From Rhodocyclales bacterium (GTDB lineage: Bacteria; Pseudomonadota; Gammaproteobacteria; Burkholderiales; Rhodocyclaceae), in the NCBI GenBank assembly GCA_026399475.1, contig JAPLQY010000014.1, positions 1 to 64,000 of the forward strand: a stretch of 64,000 bases of DNA, written 5' to 3'. Each line of letters begins with the position of its first letter. The stretch's first letter is position 1. The notes beneath the pieces are model-generated. The model was given only the letters and a program-made list of their open reading frames with translations, was not told the DNA's origin and did no database searches. Positions 17,076-26,000 of this stretch are shown here, one piece after another. A program made the position numbers and the translations under genes.

Positions 17076-19739
17076 ATGACTGTCCGCAATCTCGAATTCC
17101 TCTTCCGGCCAAAATCGGTCGCCGTCATTGCCGAACCCGACGAACCGGGCTGCTATGCAGAAGTCATGCTGCGCAACCTCGCTGCCGGAGGATTTGCGGG
17201 GCCGGTCATTTCGGTTGCCGCAAAGAAGCGCTCGCTGTTCGGGCTCGGCGCCCATATCCAACTGGACGAACTCGAGTTGGCGCCTGATCTGGCGATCGTC
17301 TGCGCGGCACTGGCCGATACGCCCCAGATCATCACCCAACTCGGCGCCCGCGGCACGCGCGCGGTCATCGTCGGCCCGTCGATGCGGGACAAGATGAGCG
17401 CCGGCGAGGCGCTGGATATCCGCAAGGCCATTCTCGATGCCGCGCGACCCAAGCTGATACGCGTTCTCGGTCCCGGCAGCGGCGGTCTCGTGGTTCCCGC
17501 CAGCGCCCTCAACGCCAGCGTGGCGACGGTTACCCCGGTCCCGGGAAAAATTGCCCTGGTCGCCCAGTCGACCGCCGTCGCGGCAGCGGTGCTCGAACGC
17601 GCCTGCAGCAAGGGCATCGGCTTTTCGTCGGTGCTGCATCTGGGTGCCAGCGTCGATATCGATCTGGCCGACGCGCTCGACTGGCTTGCCGCCGACCCGG
17701 ACACCGAGGCTATCCTGGTACAACTGGACTCCATCTCCGGTGGACGCAAGTTCATGTCGGCGGCGCGAGCAGCGGCACGCAACAAGCCGGTGGTTGCCAT
17801 CCGCGGCAGCAGAGCCGAGGGCAAGCTTGCGTCAGGCAGGCCCTTCACCACCGACGATGTTTACGAAGCGGCCCTGCGCCGTGCCGGCTGGGTCCGCATC
17901 GATACCCTGGAAGACCTGTTCGACTCGGCGGAAGCGATGGCGCGGGTGCGTCCGATGCGCGGCGAACGCCTGAGCATTCTTTCCAATGGTCACGGCCTCG
18001 GGCGCATTGCCGTCGACGCGCTGCTGCACTCCGGCGGCAGGCTTGCGACACTGTCCCCGGACACGGTGAAACAACTCAACGAACTGCTGCAGACGACCTC
18101 GCCCGCCGGCAATCCGCTTGCATTGCCGGCGGACATCACGCCGGAGAACTGGGGCAGGGCGCTCGCCATGGTGCTCGCAGACCGTGAAACGGACGCCGTG
18201 CTGACGGTCTGTTCGCCATCCCCGTTCGCGCCGAGCGCCGATGTCGCCAAGGCAATATGCGAAGTGGCTCAAGAGACGGAGCACAATGTGTTCACCTGCT
18301 GGGTCGGCGGTACGGCGATGATCGAGGCGCAACACATTGCTGCGGCGCATGGCGTGTTAAGCCATGACTCGCCGGAAAAGGCCATCGCGATTTTTCTCGG
18401 TATCGTGAATTACGAACGCAACCGGGAACTGCTGGTGCAGATGCCGCCGTCGGTCGCTGAGGATTTCACCCCGGACCTCGATGCCGCGCGCGGCGCGGTC
18501 GCCGAGGCAATCGAAGCTGGAAGCAATACGCTGCCGACGCGCCAGGCAAGAGATCTGCTGCAGGCTTACGGCATCGATGCTTCAGAGTATCCGCTGGCGG
18601 GCAGCATCGATGCAGCGATTCTTGCCGCGGATGACATCGGCTATCCGGTGGATCTGAGCCTGGTGCTGGCCAACTCGACCGAGCACGGAGAGTTTGCGGC
18701 GGCTTTGCGCTCGCCGGCGGATATCCAGATTGCCGCGCGCGGCCTTCGTGGCAGCGTGCGCAGCCAGCGCCCCGGCATCCGCGTCAGCGGCTACCGGCTG
18801 CGGCCCAGTGCCGCGCGCAGCGGTATCGCCGCGCTGCGTCTCGGCGTTGCCGACGACCCGGTGTTCGGTCCGCTGATCTTCCTCAGTCCGGCCTCCGCGC
18901 CTGGCGCGCGCGGGGAGGGCCTGGTCGCCGCGCTGCCCCCCCTCAACCTGGCGCTGGCCGAGGATCTGGTTGCGCGCAGCCACTTTGCCGAGGAGGCGCC
19001 CGACGACGAACGCGCGGCACTGGAATCAGCCGTCGCCACCGCACTGGTGCGCCTGTCGCAATTGCTCACGGATATCGACGAGGTGGCCGGCGTGGAGCTC
19101 GACCCGGTGCATGTCGAAACCACCGGCGTGGTCGCGCTCGACGTCCGCATCCGCATCGAGAAGCGGGGGCGCAAGCTCGGCTTTCGGCGCTTTGCGATTC
19201 GCCCCTACCCGAAAGAACTGGAGCGGCAGGTGGATTGGGACGGTCGCACGCTGTTGATCCGGCCCATTCGACCGGAGGACGAGACCACCCTCGGCGATCT
19301 CCTCAACTCGCTCGATATCGAGGATTCGCGCATGCGCTTCTTCGGCACGATGCGCAACCTGCCGCGCTCCCAGCTCGCGCGCTTTACCCAGATCGACTAC
19401 GACCGCGAAATGGCGCTGGTGGCAATCGAGCGTGACAGCGACGGCGTCGAACGTTCACTCGGCGAGGTCCGCGCCGTGGCCGATCCCGACAACGTCTTTG
19501 CCGACTTCGCGATCGTCGTAAGCTCCGGCATCAAGGGCAAGGGACTCGGACGGCTGCTGATGCAGAGCATCATCGACTATTCCCGCGGCCGCGGCACCGG
19601 CGAGCTGCGCGGCGAGACGATGGCCGGAAACCTGCGCATGCAACACCTGGCGCAAGACCTCGGCTTCGAGCTGAAGACGGGGGCGGACATGGGCACCGTC
19701 GAGCTTCGTCTGCCGCTGCGCGAACCGTCGAAGCAATAG
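17076..19739 (+). CDS. Pat-like fusion: inactive acyl-CoA synthetase (ADP-forming) plus GNAT acetyltransferase
   Basis: An 887-residue protein with the layout of bacterial Pat protein lysine acetyltransferases: CoA-binding and succinyl-CoA-ligase-like domains (about 1-440), an ATP-grasp region (about 470-700), and a C-terminal GNAT domain (about 723-887; acetyl-CoA loop in SSGIKGKGLGRLLMQSI). Pat enzymes acetylate acyl-CoA synthetases and other proteins, often under cAMP or metabolite control. The expected phospho-His motif ASHTG is replaced by ASGRPFTTDD and the ATP-grasp PVALK/HKSD motif by PVDLSLV, so the synthetase part is probably a sensory, non-catalytic module. fadD follows convergently. 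The ATG at 17076 follows AGGGG; the open frame extends further up without support. Confidence 0.88.
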   Translation: MTVRNLEFLFRPKSVAVIAEPDEPGCYAEVMLRNLAAGGFAGPVISVAAKKRSLFGLGAHIQLDELELAPDLAIVCAALADTPQIITQLGARGTRAVIVGPSMRDKMSAGEALDIRKAILDAARPKLIRVLGPGSGGLVVPASALNASVATVTPVPGKIALVAQSTAVAAAVLERACSKGIGFSSVLHLGASVDIDLADALDWLAADPDTEAILVQLDSISGGRKFMSAARAAARNKPVVAIRGSRAEGKLASGRPFTTDDVYEAALRRAGWVRIDTLEDLFDSAEAMARVRPMRGERLSILSNGHGLGRIAVDALLHSGGRLATLSPDTVKQLNELLQTTSPAGNPLALPADITPENWGRALAMVLADRETDAVLTVCSPSPFAPSADVAKAICEVAQETEHNVFTCWVGGTAMIEAQHIAAAHGVLSHDSPEKAIAIFLGIVNYERNRELLVQMPPSVAEDFTPDLDAARGAVAEAIEAGSNTLPTRQARDLLQAYGIDASEYPLAGSIDAAILAADDIGYPVDLSLVLANSTEHGEFAAALRSPADIQIAARGLRGSVRSQRPGIRVSGYRLRPSAARSGIAALRLGVADDPVFGPLIFLSPASAPGARGEGLVAALPPLNLALAEDLVARSHFAEEAPDDERAALESAVATALVRLSQLLTDIDEVAGVELDPVHVETTGVVALDVRIRIEKRGRKLGFRRFAIRPYPKELERQVDWDGRTLLIRPIRPEDETTLGDLLNSLDIEDSRMRFFGTMRNLPRSQLARFTQIDYDREMALVAIERDSDGVERSLGEVRAVADPDNVFADFAIVVSSGIKGKGLGRLLMQSIIDYSRGRGTGELRGETMAGNLRMQHLAQDLGFELKTGADMGTVELRLPLREPSKQ

Positions 19740-19795
19740 GCGCGAATGGGCGAAGGGCGCCCGCCCGACGCCGGTGCAAGCCGCCTGAATCCAGC

Positions 19796-21469
19796 CTAAA
19801 TTGCCTGCGCGTTGTCGCGCAACAGACGCCGCAGAATCTTGCCGACGTTGGTTTTTGGCAATGGCTCGGTTCTGAACTCGACGATCTTTGGCACCTTGTA
19901 GCCGGTCAGGTGCTTCTGGCAGTGGGCGATCAGTTCTTCCGCGGTAAGCGCGGGGTCCTTCTTCACCACCACGGCCTTGACCACCTCGCCCGAGCGCTCG
20001 TCGGGAGCGCCGATCACGGCGACTTCAAGCACGCCGGGATGCATCATGACGACATCCTCGACTTCGTTGGGATAGACATTGAAGCCAGAGACCAGGACCA
20101 TGTCCTTCTTGCGGTCGGTGATCTTGACATAACCCTTCTCGTTCATGAAGCCCATGTCGCCGGTGCGGAACCAGCCATCGGACGTGAACACCTTGGCGGT
20201 TTCGTCGGGCCGGTTCCAGTAGCCTTTGGTCACCTGCGGACCACGGATGCTGATCTCGCCGACTTCGCCGAGCGGTACTTCGCCACCATCCTCGTTGAGC
20301 ATGGCCACCTCGGTGGAGGGAATCGGGAGGCCGATGGTGCCGGTCCAGTCCTTGATGTTGAGCGTGTTGGAGATGGCGACCGGCGCTGTTTCGGTGAGGC
20401 CGTAGCCTTCGATGATCGGCACCCCGGTCACCGCCTTCCACTTCTCGGCCACCGCGCGCTGCACGGCCATGCCGCCGGCGGAGGTCATCTTCAGCGTATG
20501 CGCGGCAACTTCGGAGAAGCCCGGCGTGTTGAGCAGCGCGTAGTACAGCGTATTGACACCAATGATGCCTGTGAAGTGGATCTTCTTCAGTTCCGCGACG
20601 AAGCCCGGCATGTCGCGCGGATTGGTGATCAGGATGTTGTTGGCGCCGATCTTGATGAACACCAGGTTCGAGGTCAGCGCATAGACGTGGTACAGCGGCA
20701 GCGGCAGGACGATGGTTTCCTTGCCTTCGTCGAGGTCGCGCGCGATCCAGGCCGCGCTCTGCTGGAGATTGGCCACCATGTTGCCGTGCGTGAGAATGGC
20801 GCCCTTCGCCACGCCGGTGGTGCCACCGGTGTATTGCAGGAAGGCGATGTCATCGTGCGTCAGCGGCACATCCTTGAGCGGGTGCCGCTTGCCCGCCTGC
20901 AGGGCCTGCTTGAAGCCGATCGCTCCGGGAATGTTCCAGGCCGGCACCATTTTCTTTACATGCTTCACGACCAGGTTGGTCAGCAGCGCCTTGATCGCAG
21001 GGAACATGTCGCCGATCTGCGTCGTGATGACGGTCTTGACCTTGGTCCTGGCAAGCACCCCCTGCAGGGTGGCGGCGAAATTCTCCAGCACCACGATTGC
21101 CGTTGCGCCGGAATCATGCAACTGGTGTTCCAGTTCGCGCGGGGTGTACAGGGGATTGACGTTGACCACGGTGAGGCCAGCGCGCAGCGTGCCGAACAGC
21201 ACCACCGGATACTGCAGAAGATTGGGCAGCATGATCGCCACCCGGTCACCCTTGACGAGTCCGAGTTCGTTCTGCAGATAGGCAGCGAAATCCCGGCTCA
21301 ACTGATCCAGCTCGCCATAGCTCATCGATACCGACATGTTGCCGTAGGCGGGAAGGTGGCCGAACTTGCGGCAACTCTTTTCGAAAATGTCCCGCAGCGA
21401 CGAGTACTCGTGAATATTGACTTCTGCCGGGATGCCTTCGGGATATTCCTTGAGCCAGATCTTTTCCAT
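19796..21469 (-). CDS. fadD: Long-chain fatty-acid-CoA ligase
   Basis: A 557-residue adenylate-forming enzyme that activates long-chain fatty acids to acyl-CoA at the inner face of the membrane. Motif A3 YTGGTTGVAKGAILTH is near residue 209, the A5 box GYGLTETAP near 355, the A7/A8 region GWFRTGDMGFMNEKGYVKITDR near 430, and the catalytic Lys near the C-terminus in TNVGKILRR. Start ATG 21469 follows CAGGAGA. It converges with the Pat-like acetyltransferase gene; acyl-CoA synthetases are classic Pat substrates, so the neighbourhood may be functional. Confidence 0.95.
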   Translation of the reverse strand: MEKIWLKEYPEGIPAEVNIHEYSSLRDIFEKSCRKFGHLPAYGNMSVSMSYGELDQLSRDFAAYLQNELGLVKGDRVAIMLPNLLQYPVVLFGTLRAGLTVVNVNPLYTPRELEHQLHDSGATAIVVLENFAATLQGVLARTKVKTVITTQIGDMFPAIKALLTNLVVKHVKKMVPAWNIPGAIGFKQALQAGKRHPLKDVPLTHDDIAFLQYTGGTTGVAKGAILTHGNMVANLQQSAAWIARDLDEGKETIVLPLPLYHVYALTSNLVFIKIGANNILITNPRDMPGFVAELKKIHFTGIIGVNTLYYALLNTPGFSEVAAHTLKMTSAGGMAVQRAVAEKWKAVTGVPIIEGYGLTETAPVAISNTLNIKDWTGTIGLPIPSTEVAMLNEDGGEVPLGEVGEISIRGPQVTKGYWNRPDETAKVFTSDGWFRTGDMGFMNEKGYVKITDRKKDMVLVSGFNVYPNEVEDVVMMHPGVLEVAVIGAPDERSGEVVKAVVVKKDPALTAEELIAHCQKHLTGYKVPKIVEFRTEPLPKTNVGKILRRLLRDNAQAI

Positions 21470-21660
21470 GATGTCTCCTGCGCGTGTTGTTGGCTTGCGT
21501 GTGGCCTGCCGTCGACAGCCACCGGGCTGAAGACCCCCAGGCAAAGCGGCGAGGCCCGACCGCGTTGCTAGCTGACCTCTGCGATTGATACTACATGCAG
21601 CGGGGGTACGCCGAGTTGACTTCCATCAAACTCGGCCGCATCTCACGCCAGTGAAAGGGG

Positions 21661-22968
21661 CTATGTTTTGGGTGCCGTCGACGGTGTTCCCGTATGCATG
21701 CCGATCTGCCCGACGAAGGCCATTGCCGCCAGTGTCGCGGCAATGGCCAGATAGCCGACCATGCCGTAGCCGACGATATGCCCTGATGCGTCGGCAGAAA
21801 TCATTGCACCCCCGAGGTAGGACGCGCCACCCGAAGCCAGTTGCTGCACGGCGCCGTTCATCGACAGAAAGGTTCCACGCAAGCGGGGTTGCACGGCCGA
21901 CGTGACGATGGCCATCGCCGGCACCATTCGTCCCGGCACAAAAACGAAGAACACCGTCGACCAGAAGATCATGAGCCACAGCGGCACCGGCCACAGATGC
22001 GTCTGCACGAACAACGGCACCATCGAGCACAGAGCCATGAGACGGTAGACCCGGATCTTGCCGTGCGCATCGGCCAGGCGACCGACCAGCCGCGAAGTGA
22101 AGAACGTGGCGCAGCCGCCGAACAGGTAAATCAGCGGGATGTCTTCCTGGCGGATGCCGACATTCGCGGTGATATAGATCGTGATGTAGGGAATCACCGA
22201 AAAGCCGGAGAACATGATCAGGGCCATGAACACCAGCGCCCGCAAGTGGTTGGCATCGCGCAGCACGGCCAGCATCGCCGCCAGCGGATGCGCACGCTCG
22301 GTCTCGCTGACGATGGCCGTCGGCAGATGGCCGCGCAGCACGGGCAGCATCTTCCAGCCGAGCAGCAGCAAGGCGCAGGCCAGCGCCGCGATGAAAATGA
22401 ACGGGAAGCGCCAGCCGTAATGATTGGCGAGGTACAGCGACAGCGGCACGCCCGCCACGGTCGACAGCGAGAATGCCGACATGATGGTGCCGCTGGCCCG
22501 GCCGCGGCGCTCGAACGGGATCAGGTCGCCGACCATGGTTTGCACCATCGAACCCAGTACCCCGCCAAATGCCCCCGCAGTACTGCGCGCCACAAGCAAA
22601 GTGCCGTAGCCGGGCGCAAGTCCGCAGGCCAGCGTGGCCAGGGCGAAGAGGGCAAACATGGTCAGCAGCATGCGCTTGCGCTCGAAGCGATCGACGAAAA
22701 CCGCCGCCAGTACCCCCGTGAAGGCAGCGGTGAACGTGTAGGCAGAGACCAGCAGGCCGAATTCGTGGGTGCCGACGCCCAGTTCCCGCATCAGGATCGG
22801 ACCCAGCGGCATCATGACCATGAAGTCGAGGATATGGGCGAATTGAATGCCGGCCAGCGCCACCAGCAGCACCCGCTCTCTCCCCGGATCGAGGGGTTGC
22901 GGAACCTGGGGATGAGGTACGGCGTGGGGTGGGCTTGAAGAGTTCAAGGGAGGTGGCGCGAGCAGCAA
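21661..22968 (-). CDS. Major facilitator superfamily transporter
   Basis: A 435-residue protein with about twelve membrane spans and MFS-type loops, including FVDRFERKRML between spans 2 and 3 and RLADAHGKIRVYRLMAL in the second half. The family is the DHA1-like drug or sugar efflux group, but the substrate cannot be told. The first codon is taken as TTG 22968, eight bases after AGGGG; no ATG is available before the first span, so the exact start is uncertain. It lies about 190 bases before fadD on the same strand. Confidence 0.85.
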   Translation of the reverse strand: MLLAPPPLNSSSPPHAVPHPQVPQPLDPGRERVLLVALAGIQFAHILDFMVMMPLGPILMRELGVGTHEFGLLVSAYTFTAAFTGVLAAVFVDRFERKRMLLTMFALFALATLACGLAPGYGTLLVARSTAGAFGGVLGSMVQTMVGDLIPFERRGRASGTIMSAFSLSTVAGVPLSLYLANHYGWRFPFIFIAALACALLLLGWKMLPVLRGHLPTAIVSETERAHPLAAMLAVLRDANHLRALVFMALIMFSGFSVIPYITIYITANVGIRQEDIPLIYLFGGCATFFTSRLVGRLADAHGKIRVYRLMALCSMVPLFVQTHLWPVPLWLMIFWSTVFFVFVPGRMVPAMAIVTSAVQPRLRGTFLSMNGAVQQLASGGASYLGGAMISADASGHIVGYGMVGYLAIAATLAAMAFVGQIGMHTGTPSTAPKT

Positions 22969-23059
22969 TGGTCGAGCCCCTTTATACCCGCAGAAGGCCG
23001 CTTCCGGCAGTCCCGGAAACCCGAGTCACGGCAATCATGTCGAAACGGTAGACTGACGC

Positions 23060-26000
23060 ATGTCCAGATTGAGCAAACCTGCCGTCCGCGCGGCCCGCAA
23101 GACCGTCGCCAACGAGGTCCGCAGCACGACACCGGCAACTTCTCCCGCTGCCGCGGCCGAAACCGGGACAGACGCGCCGGCTCCAGACGCGGTCAGCGCT
23201 TTCATTGTCCAGAGCGCGCTCCTCTACCGCCAGGGACAAATCAGGGAAGCACTCGCAGTGGTCATGCAGGCACTCGCGGTCGATCCGGACAATGCGGTTC
23301 TTCTCAACCACCGGGGTGTATTTGCCGCGAGACTGGGGGATGCGGCAGCGGCTGAAGCGGCCTACCGCCGCGCCATCGCCGTGCAGCCGGACTTCGCGGA
23401 AACCCACTACAACCTCGGCAACCTGCTCAAAGCCCAGCAGAGGCCTGAGGAAGCCGAAGCCGCCTATCGTTGTGCGATCGCCGCAATGCCGGACTACGCG
23501 GAAGCCTGCTGCAACCTTGGCAACCTGCTCCAGGAGCAACATCGTGCGGAGGAAGCGGAGGCCACCTACCGGCATGCCATCACAGTGAAGCCCGACTACG
23601 CCAATACCTACTCCAACCTCGGCAACCTGCTCCAGGCGCAACTGCGGCCGCAGGAGGCCGAGGCCGCCTACCGGCGCGCCATTGTGTTGAGACCGGACTA
23701 CGCGGAAGCCCACTCCAACCTGGGCGTTCTGCTCAAGGCGCAACAACGGCCGAAGGAGGCTGAAGCGGCCTACCAGCGTGCCATTACAGTGAAGCCGACC
23801 TACGCGGAAGCCTGGTCCAACCTTGGTGTCCTGCTGATGGAGCAGAAACGGCACGAGGAGGCCGAAGCCGCTTGCCGCCGCGCCATCGCCGTAAAGCCGG
23901 ACTACCTCGATGCGTTTTCCAATCTGGGTAACCTGCTCCAGGCGCAAAAGCGTCCGCAGCAGGCCGAAGCCGCTTACCGTCATGCCATCACCGTGAATCC
24001 CGACCACGCCGAAGCCCGCTGGAATTTGAGTCTGCTCCTGCTCAAACAGGGGCGATTCACGGAAGGCTGGCGGGCGCATGAAGCACGCTATGCCCCCGGC
24101 CGCAAGAACCGCAAAATGGCGCCACCCCCGACCGCGCCCGGTGGTGCGCCGCTGCCCCCGCAATGGCAGGGCCAACCGCTGGCGGACAAATCGATGCTGG
24201 TCTGGCCGGAACAGGGATTGGGCGATGAAATACAGTTCGTGCGCTACCTGCCCTTGCTCAAGGCGCGGGGCCTGACGCATCTCACGCTGGCCTGCAAGCC
24301 GCCCCTGAAGGCCCTGTTTGCATCGCAAACCCTGGCTGACCGGGTGATCGACGCGGCAGATTGGCGTCCCGAAATGGCGGCGGAGTTTGACTTCTGGTGC
24401 TACCCGCTCAGCCTGCCGCTGCATTTCGAAACCACGCTGGACAATCTGCCTGCAACGATCCCCTACCTGACCGCGGAGCCGGACAGAATGGCGCGCTGGG
24501 CGACGCGCTTGCCGCAGGCGCCGCTGCGCGTCGGCCTGGTGTGGAAGGGAAGCCCGACGCACAGGAACGACTCCAACCGCTCCCTGTCCTCACTGGCCAC
24601 CCTGGCCCCGCTTTGGGCTGTCACCGGCGTTGCCTTCGTCAGCCTGCAGAAAGGAGCCGGCGAAGACGAAGCCAGAGCCCCGTCGGCCAATCAGCCGCTG
24701 ACCCACCTCGGCAGCGAAATGGCCGATTTTGCGGACAGTGCTGCCATCCTCAGCCAGCTCGACCTGCTGATCTGCGTCGATACCGCCATCGCCCATCTGG
24801 CCGGTGCGCTGGGCGTTCCCTGCTGGTTGCTGCTGCCCGATTACGGCACCGACTGGCGCTGGATGGAGGAGCGGGGCGATTCCCCCTGGTACCCTGATGT
24901 CATGCGCCTGTTCCGCCAGAGCGTCGATGGGGACTGGGATGGCGTAATGGCAAGGGTGGTCAGGGCACTCGATGAATGGGTGGCCGCCCCGGCAAGCAAT
25001 CCTTCCCCATCACGACTACCCGCAGTTGCCAATGAAAGAAGGTCGGAAATGAAACCGGCCACCGCATTGGTCTCCTCCCGCGAACCCCTCCCGCAATTGC
25101 CACTCTCACCAATCGCTCAACTCGTACAAGGGAAGTCTCTCATGCATGAACAAAGCAAAGCCGCACATCGGCGATTTTCGGATGGCGCTTTTCAGTCTCG
25201 CTACTTTGTCGGCGAAGGCGTCGATATCGGCGGCAAACCCGACCCCCTGAGCCAGTATTGCGGCCTCTTTGCCCGCATGGCGGGTGTCCGGACCTGGGAC
25301 CTGGCCGATGGCGATGCCCAGATGATGGCCGGAGTCGTCGACGAAACCTACGATTTCGTTCATTCCAGCCATTGCCTCGAACACATGCATGACGTGCGGG
25401 AAGCACTGAAACACTGGATACGCATCGTCAAGCCCGGCGGCTTTCTGGTAATTACCGTGCCCGACGAAGACTTGTACGAACATGGGCAGTGGCCGAGCCG
25501 CTTCAACGCGGATCACAAATGGAGTTTCACGATTCACAAGAATCAAAGCAAGATGCCCCGGTCGATCAATGTGATCGAGCTGCTGGCCGATCTTTCGCAC
25601 CTGGTCGAGGTGGAACGTGTCGATCTGGTGCGGGATTTCTTCAGGGAGGCACTCGCCGAAAACGTGGACCAGACTCTTACACCCGTTGCGGAGTGTGCGA
25701 TCGAGTTCGTTCTGCGCAAACGCCAAACCGCCGAGACGGCGGGACTGCAGAGGGTTTCTCCGCAAACCGTTTTCAATAACCTGAAGGTGGTGAGGGATGC
25801 GGTTATTCCGGGACTGGCCGACGACATCCCGCACGGGGTTGTCGTCCCGCTCGCCACCTATTCGCCCTGGCGCAACGACAAGAACTTTCTTCAAGCCTAC
25901 ACGGCAGCCAGGAACCACACCCTGGTTGACCAGTATCGAGCGTATGAACTCTGGCAGCTGGTCGGGCAGGTTCGCCAGTTGCAGGGGGATGTCCTGGAAG

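Noticed and set aside
19910-21571. Long plus-strand frame (553 codons) opposite fadD
   Set aside because: Antisense shadow of a well-recognised adenylate-forming enzyme; no domain or ribosome site.
23400-24050. Regularly spaced DNA repeats of about 102 bases that could suggest a CRISPR or satellite array
   Set aside because: They correspond to 34-codon TPR units in frame, with protein-level conservation; there are no identical repeats separated by unique spacers.
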